From Bacteroidales bacterium (GTDB taxonomy: Bacteria; Bacteroidota; Bacteroidia; Bacteroidales; Lentimicrobiaceae), in contig JADIZB010000005.1 in the NCBI GenBank assembly GCA_016705005.1, positions 236,628-300,627 of the forward strand: a DNA stretch of 64,000 nucleotides, given 5' to 3'. Positions 33,934 to 43,824 of the stretch are shown here, piece by piece. The notes beneath the pieces were generated by a model. The model was given only the letters and a program-made list of their open reading frames with translations, was not told where the DNA came from and did not search any database. Made by a program: the position numbers and the translations under genes. Every line of letters begins with the position of its first letter. Position 1 is the stretch's first letter.

Positions 33934-34451
33934 GTTTGGGATATTTTGAGTGATTGAAGGTTGTTTTGAGATCAGTGGATCTTTCCCTGCTGATCAACAA
34001 CAAGAATAAAGGTGCGAAAGTTTACTGAATACCGATTTTTTTCTGCCACAGTCTGAAAAGAAAACCTTATGAGGGCATAGCTTTACTGATAAAATCAGGG
34101 GAAACCTGTTGTAAAAGCATTAAAAAAAAGCCGCCGCAGTTATGCGACGGCTTGCAAGTAGTGGTTAAGGAAAGGGTAAAGGTAAGTAAAAAGTAAAAAG
34201 TAAAAAGTAAAAAGTAAAAAGTTTAACCGCCTTGGTCGGGTTGGGTTTAGAGTTCAGGTCAGATTTGCTGTGTTACGTTTTTTTCCTTATTTGTAACGTA
34301 TTCGTCATTCGTCACCCTTCGAAGGGCGTAATTCGTAATTCGCAATTTTTACCCAGAGCGTTGGTGGTCGAGCAGCTTGCCCCGCAGAAACGTAGTGGAG
34401 GCGGGGAAGTCGAGACCAGTCGAGACCAGTCGAAGGGCGTTATTCGTCATT
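33934..34451. other. intergenic region with terminator and repeats
   Basis: It holds a terminator (34122-34156), an agtaaaa tandem repeat (34185-34222) and one copy of the GGTGGTCGAG family at about 34361-34425 with a long core. No gene. Confidence 0.6.
34122..34156 (-). terminator. terminator at the end of the acyl-CoA module
   Basis: On the minus strand GCCGTCGCA-TAAC-TGCGGCGGC is followed by eight T. It lies about 300 nt beyond the stop of the last acyl-CoA dehydrogenase gene. Confidence 0.75.
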
Positions 34452-36230
34452 TTAAAACTTATAGGCGTTGTCTTCAATCAGTCTGTCGGCAATCCGCCTG
34501 CGGGCCTCTTTTACATTGACACCGGCTACCTTCGTCAATTTCTCAATGGCAGCATTCAGTTTTTCCGATTCCTCAGGTGTGGCAAATGAGTTGATGGCGT
34601 CCATGGCCGATTTGCGGACCATATCGGCAGCATCATAAACATACACATCCAGCATATCGCGGTAAATGCCGGCCTGACCTTTCAGACCTTCCAGTTTCTC
34701 AACCCTCAGTGCAAGCGATTCAGCCACATAAGTTTCCATGATCATTTCGGAGATGTTGTTCATAACCTCCTGCTCCTTCACCAGTTTCTTGTCGAAATAG
34801 GTGGTAACCCCATGAATGGCAATCAGGATCGCTTTCTTGAAACCGGCAATATACCTGCGCTTTTCATCATAATAGCCTTCGTCACCTGCTTTCGCAACTG
34901 TGATGGAATCAAGATTGTTATAGATCGCCGCTGCAGGACCAAACAGGTCAAATTCACCCTTCTGGGCCCGTTTGATGGCTGTATCGGCAATAAGCAGGCG
35001 GTTGATCTCATTGGTACCTTCAAAAATGCGGTTGATCCTTGAATCACGGTAGCCGCGTTCAACATCCATTTCGGCTGAATAACCCATTCCACCATGAATC
35101 TGGACGGCTTCGTCAATCACAAAGTCAAGCGCTTCTGAACCGTAAACCTTCAGGATGGCAGCTTCCACTGCATAGTGGGCGATGCCTTCGATGGTGGCAC
35201 GTCCTTTATCAAGGCCGGCTGCTTTATTGATTTCTATCTGATCGTCAATGTCCTTGCTCACACGATAAACGGCAGATTCTGCTGCAAAGGTCTTGATGGC
35301 CTGCTGGGCGAGTTTGTGTTTGATGGCCCCGAAGGTGGAGATCAGCACACAAAACTGTTTGCGCTCATTGGCATATTTCACCGAATCATTGATGGCTTTC
35401 TTGGAAGCTCCCAATACATTGGCACCCAGTTTAATACGTCCCATATGCAGGATACTCAGGGCAATCCTGAAACCTTCACCCGGAACACCGATCAGGTTCT
35501 CAACCGGCACCTTTACATCGTTGTAAAAAATCTGCGCCGTGGATGATCCCTTGATTCCCATTTTCTTTTCATCCGGGGCAACCACCACACCCGGCATGTC
35601 TTTCTCAACAATGAATGCACTCAGGATACGGTCGTTGCCGATCTTGGCAAATACTGTCTGTACGTCGGCGAAACCGGCGTTGGTGATCCACATTTTCTGT
35701 CCGTTCAGGATGTAATGTGTGCCATCTTCCGACAGGCGGGCATTGGTCTTTCCGGCATTGGCATCACTACCAGCCCCGGGCTCTGTAAGGCAATAAGCAC
35801 CCAGCAATTCACCGGTGGCAAGTTTGGTTACATATTTTTCACGCTGTGTATCGTTTCCGTAATAGGCGATCGGCAGGGTTCCGATACCGCAATGGGCCAT
35901 AAAGGCAACAGAAAAGGAATAGCCGGCTCCGATGGTCTCGGCGGCAAGCATCTGGGTCACGAACGACTGGCCGAAACCTCCGTATTCTTCTGGAAGCGCA
36001 ATGCCCATCAATCCAAGTTCACCTGACTTTTTGAGGGTTTCCTTCATCAGCTGGATATCAGGAGCATCAATCTTATCCATATTCGGATAAACTTCGGTAT
36101 CCAGGAAATCCTGACATGTCTGGGCAATCATCAGCTGTTCATCGTTGAACTCTTCCGGAATAAAAACATCACTGGCTTTAACCGTATCCACGAGGAATTC
36201 CCCGCTTTTTAACACTTTTCTGTTTTCCAT
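34452..36230 (-). CDS. acyl-CoA dehydrogenase
   Basis: A 592-residue FAD enzyme of the long ACAD type. The ACAD motif LTEPGAGSDANAG is present, followed by MWITNAGFADVQTVFAKI. The C-terminal ACAD signature, with VQIHGGMGYSAEMDVERGYR, is seen, and the active-site Glu is expected in IFEGTNEINRL. It oxidises an acyl-CoA to the trans-2-enoyl-CoA and hands electrons to ETF. It is the last gene of a minus-strand module with two ETF pairs. The chain length of the substrate cannot be told. Confidence 0.95.
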   Translation of the reverse strand: MENRKVLKSGEFLVDTVKASDVFIPEEFNDEQLMIAQTCQDFLDTEVYPNMDKIDAPDIQLMKETLKKSGELGLMGIALPEEYGGFGQSFVTQMLAAETIGAGYSFSVAFMAHCGIGTLPIAYYGNDTQREKYVTKLATGELLGAYCLTEPGAGSDANAGKTNARLSEDGTHYILNGQKMWITNAGFADVQTVFAKIGNDRILSAFIVEKDMPGVVVAPDEKKMGIKGSSTAQIFYNDVKVPVENLIGVPGEGFRIALSILHMGRIKLGANVLGASKKAINDSVKYANERKQFCVLISTFGAIKHKLAQQAIKTFAAESAVYRVSKDIDDQIEINKAAGLDKGRATIEGIAHYAVEAAILKVYGSEALDFVIDEAVQIHGGMGYSAEMDVERGYRDSRINRIFEGTNEINRLLIADTAIKRAQKGEFDLFGPAAAIYNNLDSITVAKAGDEGYYDEKRRYIAGFKKAILIAIHGVTTYFDKKLVKEQEVMNNISEMIMETYVAESLALRVEKLEGLKGQAGIYRDMLDVYVYDAADMVRKSAMDAINSFATPEESEKLNAAIEKLTKVAGVNVKEARRRIADRLIEDNAYKF

Positions 36231-36430
36231 TGTTATTGATTCGTTGATTATTTGGGGTTAATTTCTTTTCCTTGAAAGTCGGTACCGGAGATTAATTCCG
36301 TTGCCGGGATGCCTTGTAAAAACAACAGGAAACCAATCTGCTGATTTCAGCCGGAAAATTACAAAAAGGTGGCCGCATGATTAAATATGTTCATAAGATT
36401 TTTATGAAACCGGCCCGGCAAAAAGCAATA

Positions 36431-36466
36431 AAAAAAGGAACGCCCGGTTAATGAGCATTCCTTTTT
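36431..36466. terminator. hairpin between the two acyl-CoA dehydrogenase genes
   Basis: AAAAAAGGAACGCCC and GAGCATTCCTTTTT pair with a 7-nt loop and few mismatches, with A and T tracts on either side. It may reduce read-through between the two genes. Confidence 0.6.
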
Positions 36467-36505
36467 GATGATTATCAGCATGTTAGCTGACTAATTATAA
36501 TTCAT

Positions 36506-38209
36506 CTAAATTTTAAAATCGTTGACATCTTTTGGATGGCAATTGTTGATGAAACTCACAGCGGCGATGTTTTCAGCCCTGCCCTTACGGATAAAGATAT
36601 CGGCCGATTTCGCATACACTTCACTCCGGTTTGCATCGTATAGCAGCAGATATCCGATCAACACATTTCCGGCCATTTCCACCAGCCGGCGTGCATGAAA
36701 GTCGAGGTATTCATTGTCGTTGAATTCATTGACTTTTTCAACCGTTTTGGCAAACTGTTCGGTCATTTTTTCAAGGGCATGTTTCAGGTACTCAAGTTCA
36801 GGTCGTACCGGCAACTGTGCCCGGTCGTGCATAAACGAAAGGTAGGCACCGTTCCCGACACCCCTGATGGCAGCAACGACCTGCAGTTGGGAAGTGCCTT
36901 CATAGATCGTGGTGATACGTGCATCGCGGTAAATACGTTCGATCGGAAAGTCCTTCATGTAACCGGTGCCACCGAAAATCTGGATGGCATCGTAAGCGAT
37001 CTGGTTGCAGCCTTCACTGGAGTACAGTTTGAGCAACGGCGTGAACATGTCGGCCAGTTTCTGGTAAACCTTGGCTTCCTGTCGCTCGTCCGACTCAAGT
37101 TTGCGCTCCCTCGAAGCGAAATTGTATGATTTGTAAATATCTACATAGCGGGCAGTTTCATAAAGGAGACTTCTCATGGCATCAATCTTTACCCGCATAT
37201 TGGTCAGCATTTCGTATACTGCCGGGTATTGGATGATCGCCTTGCCGAACTGCTCGCGCTCCATGGCATACTTATGCGCTTCGCGGTAAGCTGCCTCAGC
37301 AATCCCCACCGATTGCGACCCGACACCCAGCCTGGCTGAGTTCATCAGCGACATCACATATTTGATGAGGCCCATCTTGGTATCACCAATCAGTTTGGCC
37401 GGTGCATTGCGGAATACCAGTTCACAGGTGGGCGATCCTTTAATCCCCAGTTTATTCTCGATACGGCGCACTGTAACGGCTTTGTCACTGCGGTCATACA
37501 CAAAAAGCGACAATCCGCGGGCGTCCGTGGTTCCTTCTTCCGAACGGGCCAATACCAGGGAAATATCGGCATCGCCGTTAGTGATGAAGCGTTTGACGCC
37601 ATCGAGCAACCAGCGGTGTTTATGATTGTCGTAGGTAGCCTTTAACTGCACTGCCTGAAGGTCAGAACCTGCATCGGGCTCGGTGAGGTCCATGGCCGCT
37701 GTGGCCCCTTTGTGGAAGCGGGGAAGAAATTCCGCCTTGATCTCCTCAGAAGCGAACTCATGAATGGTTTCAGCGCAGTCCTGAAGACCCCAGATGTTGG
37801 CAAATCCGGCATCGGCACGCGATACGATTTCACCCGACATCACATAGGGTACGATCGGAAGGTTCAGTCCGTCATACTGCCTGGGCAGCGTAAATCCAAC
37901 CAGACCGGCTTTCACGAGGGCATCATAGTTCTGCCTGGTTCCCCTGGCATAAACGACCTCATTGTTGACCAGTTCAGGACCCTCTTTATCAACTGATTCT
38001 GCATTGGGGCCAATAATCTCACCGCTGATTTCGCCGATGATTTCCATCACCTTGTCGTAATTGTCGATGGCATCTTCAAAATCGAGCGGGGCAAAATCGT
38101 ATTTTTCCTTGTCGGTATAATCCGACTCTTTCAGTTTTACGATCTTCTCCATCAGCGGATGGGTCAGATGAAACTTAAGATGGGGATTGTCGCTATAAAA
38201 GTTTTCCAT
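36506..38209 (-). CDS. acyl-CoA dehydrogenase (second)
   Basis: A 567-residue ACAD. LTEPDAGSDLQAVQLKA is the FAD-binding motif, followed by GVKRFITNGDADIS. YDAIQIFGGTGYMKDFPIER and IYEGTSQLQVVAA hold the C-terminal signature with the likely catalytic Glu in the latter. It differs clearly from the neighbour at 34452, so the two probably act on different acyl-CoAs. It lies 12 nt after etfA of the first ETF pair (38222-40159), so this enzyme is the likely direct donor to that ETF. Confidence 0.95.
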   Translation of the reverse strand: MENFYSDNPHLKFHLTHPLMEKIVKLKESDYTDKEKYDFAPLDFEDAIDNYDKVMEIIGEISGEIIGPNAESVDKEGPELVNNEVVYARGTRQNYDALVKAGLVGFTLPRQYDGLNLPIVPYVMSGEIVSRADAGFANIWGLQDCAETIHEFASEEIKAEFLPRFHKGATAAMDLTEPDAGSDLQAVQLKATYDNHKHRWLLDGVKRFITNGDADISLVLARSEEGTTDARGLSLFVYDRSDKAVTVRRIENKLGIKGSPTCELVFRNAPAKLIGDTKMGLIKYVMSLMNSARLGVGSQSVGIAEAAYREAHKYAMEREQFGKAIIQYPAVYEMLTNMRVKIDAMRSLLYETARYVDIYKSYNFASRERKLESDERQEAKVYQKLADMFTPLLKLYSSEGCNQIAYDAIQIFGGTGYMKDFPIERIYRDARITTIYEGTSQLQVVAAIRGVGNGAYLSFMHDRAQLPVRPELEYLKHALEKMTEQFAKTVEKVNEFNDNEYLDFHARRLVEMAGNVLIGYLLLYDANRSEVYAKSADIFIRKGRAENIAAVSFINNCHPKDVNDFKI

Positions 38210-38221
38210 TGCTTCTTTTTG

Positions 38222-39244
38222 TTACTTCGAATTCTTCTTGTAAAATCTGATCATTTTCGGAATCACATCCGCTACATTCCCGACAATGGTAAAGTCCGCA
38301 ATCTGATTAATCGGGGCGCTGATGTCGGTGTTGATGGAGATGATCTGTGCCGACTGGTCCATGCCTGCCCTGTGCTGCACCGCGCCTGAAATTCCACAGG
38401 CGATGTAAAGCTTGGGACGCACTGTGACACCGGTTTGCCCGATCTGACGTTCATGGTCAACAAATCCAGCATCCACAGCAGCACGTGAGGCACCAACCTG
38501 TGCTCCGAGGATATCGGCCAGGTCGAAAAGCAGGTTGAAGTTCTCCTTCGAACCCACACCATAACCACCGGAAATGATCACCTGTGCGTTTTTAATATCG
38601 ATTTTGCTCTTTTCCATGTGACGCTCAATGATGGTGACGGCGAAGTCATCATCCTTCAGGATCTTCTTGGCTTCAATCTTCTTCAGTTTACCCTTGAATT
38701 TGGCAGAAAAGATCTCTTTCTTCATCACCCCTTCACGTACGGTTGCCATTTGCGGGCGCGTTTCCGGGTTGATGATGGTGGCAATAATGTTGCCACCGAA
38801 TGCCGGCCTGATCTGATAAAGCAGGTTCTTGTATTCGGTCTGGGTCTTGTTCTCAAAATGATCACCGATTTCAAGGCTGGTGCAGTCGGCCGTCAGCCCG
38901 CAACGAAGTGCCGAAGCCACACGGGGAGCAATGTCACGCCCGATGCTGGTAGCCCCGAACAGGGCTATCTCAGGCTTTTCCTTTTCGAAAAGATCAAGCA
39001 TGATGGAAGTATGCGGCAGTGTGGTATAGGGAAACAACCGCTCATCATCCGCATAATGGATCACATCCACACCGTAAGGATAGAGCAATGGTTCCAGACC
39101 ACTCACCTTATGTCCGATAACAACCGCTTCCAGTTTTACATTCAGGTCACCGGCGAGTTTTTTGCCTTTCGATAACAGCTCAAGGCTGACATCTGCTATT
39201 GTCCGCTCTTCGGTAACTTCGCAATAAACAAATATGTTGTTCAC
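38222..39244 (-). CDS. etfA: electron transfer flavoprotein subunit alpha (pair 1)
   Basis: A 340-residue EtfA. The C-terminal FAD domain has ISGGYGVGSKENF, VGASRAAVDAGFVDHERQIG and LYIACGISGAVQHRAGM, with the final INTDISAPINQIADF. The N-terminal part is the short alpha/beta domain (IFVYCEVTEERTIADVSL). ETF carries electrons from acyl-CoA dehydrogenases to a membrane acceptor. It follows its etfB partner by 42 nt and precedes an acyl-CoA dehydrogenase by 12 nt. Confidence 0.95.
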   Translation of the reverse strand: MNNIFVYCEVTEERTIADVSLELLSKGKKLAGDLNVKLEAVVIGHKVSGLEPLLYPYGVDVIHYADDERLFPYTTLPHTSIMLDLFEKEKPEIALFGATSIGRDIAPRVASALRCGLTADCTSLEIGDHFENKTQTEYKNLLYQIRPAFGGNIIATIINPETRPQMATVREGVMKKEIFSAKFKGKLKKIEAKKILKDDDFAVTIIERHMEKSKIDIKNAQVIISGGYGVGSKENFNLLFDLADILGAQVGASRAAVDAGFVDHERQIGQTGVTVRPKLYIACGISGAVQHRAGMDQSAQIISINTDISAPINQIADFTIVGNVADVIPKMIRFYKKNSK

Positions 39245-39286
39245 GTGCTTATTAATTAAGTCAATAAATATATTTTCCTGCCTGTT

Positions 39287-40159
39287 TTAACCAATGATGT
39301 GACTCTTCATCAGTTCCTTCATCAGCGATTCAATCTCCTTATCGGAACTGCCGATGATTTTTGAATCCTTGTGCTGAAAAACAACGTTCTCAATTTTCTT
39401 AACCTTGGTAGGCGATCCGGAAAGGCCAAGCATTTCAGTCTGAGCGCTCAGATCATCGGCGGTCCATTCATCAATCAGGAGATACGGTCGATCGTTGTAC
39501 AATTCAGTGTAATCTTTGGTTTCATTCTGCAATTCGGTAACCGTGCGGGCATGTTTGTATTTCATCAGCAGTTTGGCCACACGCTGACGGCAAACCGGGG
39601 CTGAACTGTGCACGGTAATTGCCGCCGGAAGGGTAGAATTTACCACTTCCACTCCCCTTTCGAGACGGCGTTTTACGATGATTTTCTTGGCATCAACCGA
39701 AATGATCTCCTCACAATAGGTAATCTGCGGAATGCCAAGTTTCTCGGCTGTCTGTGGACCTACCTGGGCGGTATCGCCGTCGATGGCCTGCCTGCCTGAT
39801 ATCACAAGATGATATGGAGCAAGTTTCTTTACTGCCAGCGACAATGCATAGGATGTAGCGAGGGTATCGGAACCGGCAAATTTCCGGTCAGTAATCAGAT
39901 AACCCCGGTCAGCGCCACGGTACATGGCTTCTCGGATGATTTCAGCTGCACGGAAGGGCCCCATGGTCAGCAGGATAACTTCTGCTTCAGGAATCTTATC
40001 CTTGATGCTGAGGGCCTGCTCCAGGGCATGTAAATCCTCCGGATTAAAGATCGCAGGCAGTGCCGCCCTGTTCACAGTTCCATCGGCTTTCATGGCATCC
40101 TTGCCTACATTCCGGGTGTCCGGAACCTGTTTGGCTAAAACAATAATTCTAAATCGCAT
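39287..40159 (-). CDS. etfB: electron transfer flavoprotein subunit beta (pair 1)
   Basis: A 290-residue EtfB, longer than the 249-residue copy at 43825. It has IIVLAKQVPDTRNVGKDAM at the start, AEIIREAMYRGADRGYLI in the middle and ISGRQAIDGDTAQVGPQ, which is the segment that binds the second FAD or AMP in this family. The DGDTAQVGPQ form with the longer length is typical of FixA-type, bifurcation-capable ETFs, but this cannot be settled by eye. It forms a pair with etfA directly downstream and has its own promoter-like boxes upstream. Confidence 0.93.
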   Translation of the reverse strand: MRFRIIVLAKQVPDTRNVGKDAMKADGTVNRAALPAIFNPEDLHALEQALSIKDKIPEAEVILLTMGPFRAAEIIREAMYRGADRGYLITDRKFAGSDTLATSYALSLAVKKLAPYHLVISGRQAIDGDTAQVGPQTAEKLGIPQITYCEEIISVDAKKIIVKRRLERGVEVVNSTLPAAITVHSSAPVCRQRVAKLLMKYKHARTVTELQNETKDYTELYNDRPYLLIDEWTADDLSAQTEMLGLSGSPTKVKKIENVVFQHKDSKIIGSSDKEIESLMKELMKSHIIG

Positions 40160-40233
40160 AGACGGTTATTCTGGTTATAATTTCAACAATTGTGACAATT
40201 GATCAGCAATTCACCCCTTGAAATGCAAAGGTG

Positions 40234-40267
40234 CAAAAATAAGATTTTAGGGTTTATCTCCGACAAA
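40234..40267 (-). promoter_or_regulatory. candidate promoter of the etfB-etfA pair 1
   Basis: On the minus strand TTTG (40264-40267) and TATTTTTG (40234-40241) are separated by 22 nt. This fits the Bacteroidota TTTG / TAnnTTTG pattern. The ATG lies 75 nt downstream. Confidence 0.5.
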
Positions 40268-40461
40268 AAGAGTCTAATGACGACACAATCAGTACTTTAA
40301 ATATGCATTAAATAACATATCTATCTAAGTACTAATTTCTTAAGTCTGCGAAGATATCATGAATCTATGGTAGACATGGAGCCGAGCGGGTAATGATTTC
40401 AGTCCTGAACGAAAACAGTCTGTTAAAAGGAGATTTTTTGAAAGCTGTTATTCTGAGTGAA

Positions 40462-41253
40462 TTAAAGCTCCATCACCTGGACAATCAGTTCAGCAATATC
40501 CAGGTTTTTGACATCTTCTTTGTTTTTGTACTTCAGACCATCGGTGAGCATGGTCATGCAGAACGGACAGGCGGTGGCAACAATGCCGGCCTCACTGCGT
40601 AAAACCTCCTCGGTTCTTTCGATAAAGACCTCTTTCTTTCCCGTTTCAGCCTCCTTGAACATCTGGGCGCCACCGGCGCCACAACAGTAGGAGAAACTCC
40701 GGTTGCGCTCCAGTTCAACATAATTGTTGGTGAGCTTCTTAAGGATGCTGCGGGGTTCAGCGTAAATATCGTTGCCACGGCCAAGGTAACAGGGATCGTG
40801 ATAGGTAATCCTCGTATTTCCCAACATTGTAGCATCTAGCTTGATGTTACCGTTTTCGATGTGCTGATCGAGAAACTGCACATAGTTGATCACCTCGTAA
40901 TGACCACCCAGATCAGGATATTCGTTTTTAAAAATGTTGAAACAATGGGGGCAGATGGTGATGATCTTTTTTACTTCATAATTTTTCAGAATCTCAATGA
41001 TCTGCAGAGCCTGCATCTGGTAAAGCATCTCATTCCCTGCCCTGCGTGCCGGATCACCGGTGCAGGTCTCTTCCTTACCCAGCACGGCATAACTGATGCC
41101 GAGGTGCGTCAGGATCTTTGTGAAGGCCCGTGTAACCTTTTTATAGCGGTCGTCAAAAGCACCGGCACATCCAACCCAGAAAAGATATTCGGGTTTTTCA
41201 CCCCGGGCAAACAAATCGGCCATTACCGGCACCTCTATCTTTTTTGTTTCCAT
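40462..41253 (-). CDS. CCG-domain heterodisulfide-reductase-like protein
   Basis: A 263-residue protein of the HdrB / GlpC C-terminal type with two CCG-type domains. It shows FWVGCAGAFDDRYKKVTRA, CTGDPARRAGNEMLYQMQ, ITYHDPCYLGRGNDIYAEPR and the key SFSYCCGAGGAQMF near the end. The CCG motifs usually bind a non-cubane Fe-S cluster. The partner is the membrane Fe-S protein immediately upstream (41406-42734). Together they resemble a split form of the Fe-S ETF:quinone oxidoreductase. Confidence 0.9.
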   Translation of the reverse strand: METKKIEVPVMADLFARGEKPEYLFWVGCAGAFDDRYKKVTRAFTKILTHLGISYAVLGKEETCTGDPARRAGNEMLYQMQALQIIEILKNYEVKKIITICPHCFNIFKNEYPDLGGHYEVINYVQFLDQHIENGNIKLDATMLGNTRITYHDPCYLGRGNDIYAEPRSILKKLTNNYVELERNRSFSYCCGAGGAQMFKEAETGKKEVFIERTEEVLRSEAGIVATACPFCMTMLTDGLKYKNKEDVKNLDIAELIVQVMEL

Positions 41254-41360
41254 TCCTGATTCAGTTTAATTCATTCAAACTCTTTTACTACCACTCATAA
41301 GCTTTGCATATCCGGATTTATAAAGGCCAACATATGAGACCGGAAATTAATCTCAATAAA

Positions 41361-41403
41361 AATCTAAGTGTTTCTAAGTGCTCTAAGTGCCTTAGTGGTA
41401 AAT
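41361..41403. repeat. ctaagtg short tandem repeat
   Basis: Three near-tandem ctaagtg units and one cttagtg fill the space between the CCG-domain and membrane Fe-S genes. Confidence 0.6.
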
Positions 41404-41405
41404 AA

Positions 41406-42734
41406 TTATTTCACTACGTTCATTTCCAGGTTATCCGTCCACAGCAAACGGTCCTCAGGCGAATACTGCCAGGGTGCCCCGTTGTTTTCGATGTTGGCAA
41501 ACATGGTTTTCAACCCGGTGGGCGCACTGCTCTCTTCCATCACAAGATACCTCCGCATGTCAACAATCAGTGTCGGATGGTTGATGTTTACCGGGCATTC
41601 CTGTGCACAGGCATTGCAGGTAGTACAGGCCCAGAGTTCTTCCTCCGAAATGTAATCACGAAGCAATGATCTGTTATCCGTAAAATCTTTCCCGTTTTTC
41701 ACCAGCCCGGGACCCTTCTCCTTCATACGGGCACGGAGGTCCATAAATATCTTGCGGGGTGACAGCATTTTTCCAGTTGTGTTGGCAGGGCATACCGCAG
41801 TACAACGTCCGCATTCGGTGCATGAAAGCGAATCAAAATAGTTCTTCCAGGTGACATCCTCAACATCCTTAACGCCAAAACGGGCTACCGGAACATCACC
41901 GGCAGGCGCGCTGAAGGCGGTTTCCGGATCAAGCATCAGTTTTACCTCGCGGGTGATATCGTCCATATTGGTCAGCTTACCCAATGGTTCCAACCTCGAC
42001 AGAAACGTATTCGGCACCGACATGAATACATGGAAATGCTTGGAATATGGCAGGATGTTGGCGAAAACAAAGATCAGCAGGATATGCAACCACCAGAAGA
42101 ATTCGTACCAGAAATGCAGCCCCTGTGGAGCGAGCCCGCTGAATATGGGAGCTAAAATGGCTCCGATGGGATAAACACCATAAACCGTTCCGCCTTCTGC
42201 TGCCTCAAAGGCAATGTAAGCCGCATTCATCCCCATGAGCGATATCATCAACAGCAGGATCATCGAAAGGGCCAGGTTGGCGTCCTGGTGTGATTTCTTT
42301 TTCATTTCGATGCCTTCGAAGCGCCTCACATGCAGAAAGATTCTTCTGATCATAAAGATCACGATGGAGATGGCCACCAGCAAAGCAAAAACATCACCGG
42401 ATGCCATGATTACATCGTGAAGCCCCCCGAGAACTTTCAGCGATCGTTCGGAGCCGGAAAGACCATCGATGACCATTTCGATGCTGCCGAAAATAATCAC
42501 ACAAAAACCCCAGAATACCAGCGCATGGAAAAACCCCATCACAGGATGGCGGAAAATTTTGGTTTGTCCTATTGCTACATTCAGCATCACCCGGGTTCTT
42601 TTGCCAAAATCACTGATGGGAAAGCCGGCTTTGGTAAATCTGAAAAAGCTGATCAGCCTGAGTACAGTATAGGTAAATACACCGAGCGTGACCAGCAGTG
42701 CAATTGCAAAAACGATCTGTTTTACCATGACCAA
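41406..42734 (-). CDS. membrane Fe-S oxidoreductase, candidate ETF:quinone reductase
   Basis: A 442-residue protein. About six transmembrane helices lie in the first 280 residues; His-containing helices such as FRHPVMGFFHALVFWG and LHFWYEFFWWLHILLIFV suggest b-type haem ligands. Two [4Fe-4S] motifs follow: CTECGRCTAVCP and CTTCNACAQECP. The layout matches the NarI-like plus ferredoxin part of the EtfD/EMO family that passes ETF electrons to menaquinone. The CCG domain is a separate protein encoded downstream. Position between two ETF pairs supports the role. Confidence 0.85.
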   Translation of the reverse strand: MVMVKQIVFAIALLVTLGVFTYTVLRLISFFRFTKAGFPISDFGKRTRVMLNVAIGQTKIFRHPVMGFFHALVFWGFCVIIFGSIEMVIDGLSGSERSLKVLGGLHDVIMASGDVFALLVAISIVIFMIRRIFLHVRRFEGIEMKKKSHQDANLALSMILLLMISLMGMNAAYIAFEAAEGGTVYGVYPIGAILAPIFSGLAPQGLHFWYEFFWWLHILLIFVFANILPYSKHFHVFMSVPNTFLSRLEPLGKLTNMDDITREVKLMLDPETAFSAPAGDVPVARFGVKDVEDVTWKNYFDSLSCTECGRCTAVCPANTTGKMLSPRKIFMDLRARMKEKGPGLVKNGKDFTDNRSLLRDYISEEELWACTTCNACAQECPVNINHPTLIVDMRRYLVMEESSAPTGLKTMFANIENNGAPWQYSPEDRLLWTDNLEMNVVK

Positions 42735-42816
42735 TTGTTTTAAATGAAAAATGTCCTTACTGGTACTCTTTTGCGAAGATACTTTTCAGGACATTCATCA
42801 GGAATTTCTGCTGAAT

Positions 42817-43788
42817 TTATTTTGACTTTACCTCTCTCAGTTTCTCTACAAGCTTCGGCAATATCTTTGAAGCGTCACCAACAATACCATACTGGGCAGC
42901 CTCAAAAATGGGAGCATCCTTATCGGTGTTGATGGCAACAATGTATTTTGACGAGCTGATACCGGCCAGGTGCTGGATGGCACCGGATATACCAATGGCA
43001 AAATAGAGGTTTGGTGCAATGATTTTCCCGGTCTGACCGGTATGCTCATCGTGAGGTCGCCAGCCTTCGTCCGAAACCGGACGTGAACAGGCTGTGGCAG
43101 CCCCCAGAAGCCCGGCCATTTCAACCAGGGGACCCCAGTTATCGGCCGACCGCATACCTCTTCCTCCCGAAACCACAATGTCGGCATCGGTCAGCAGAAT
43201 TTTTCCGGTTTGCTTCTGAACGTCCGTAACCTTTGTCCTGAGCAGGTTCTGGTCGGGTTGAAGTGCAGATTTTTCAATGGCCACCGGCTTTGGTGATTCA
43301 GTCACTTCGAATGAATTCTGAGCCAGGGTAATAATTTTTACAGGGGTTTTGATCTCCACATTGGCAAATGCCTTGCCTGAATAGACCTTTTTATATACCA
43401 CAAACGGAGAGGTTGAAACCGGCAACCTGCTGACACCTGATGCAATGCCTGCCTTCAGTTTTACTGAAAGTCTCGGGGCAAGGGCCTTACCGGTGTTGTT
43501 GTTTGAAAGAACAACCACACTTGCGCTGACGCTCTTCGCAACTTCAGCAATCAGGCTGGTGTACGCCTGGTCGTCAAGCGATTTCAGGGATCCGTTATCA
43601 ATGCTGATGATGCGGCTGGCCCCGTAAGCGGCCAGTTTGCTGAGTTCTCCTTCATCCACGCTGCCTATGGAAACAGCCACAGCCTGAACGCCGAGCATTT
43701 CGGCAACCTTAGATGCGTAGGATACCAGTTCAAAAGAGAGTTTCTTGAATTTTCCATCCCAGTTTTCGGGATAAACCAATACTGCCAT
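42817..43788 (-). CDS. etfA: electron transfer flavoprotein subunit alpha (pair 2)
   Basis: A 323-residue EtfA. The FAD domain is clear: VSGGRGMRSADNWGPLVEMA, CSRPVSDEGWRPHDEHTGQTG and LYFAIGISGAIQHLAGIS, with the end INTDKDAPIFEAAQYG. Sequence differs strongly from the copy at 38222, so the two ETFs are not recent duplicates. The overall form is the canonical housekeeping ETF that feeds ETF:quinone reductase. It follows the etfB gene by 36 nt. Confidence 0.95.
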   Translation of the reverse strand: MAVLVYPENWDGKFKKLSFELVSYASKVAEMLGVQAVAVSIGSVDEGELSKLAAYGASRIISIDNGSLKSLDDQAYTSLIAEVAKSVSASVVVLSNNNTGKALAPRLSVKLKAGIASGVSRLPVSTSPFVVYKKVYSGKAFANVEIKTPVKIITLAQNSFEVTESPKPVAIEKSALQPDQNLLRTKVTDVQKQTGKILLTDADIVVSGGRGMRSADNWGPLVEMAGLLGAATACSRPVSDEGWRPHDEHTGQTGKIIAPNLYFAIGISGAIQHLAGISSSKYIVAINTDKDAPIFEAAQYGIVGDASKILPKLVEKLREVKSK

Positions 43789-43824
43789 ATGTTGAATTGT
43801 TTATATCGTGAACAATAATAAATA

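Noticed and set aside
12569..34222. CRISPR arrays at the short tandem repeats
   Set aside because: Units are 7-10 nt with no unique spacers, and no cas genes are present.
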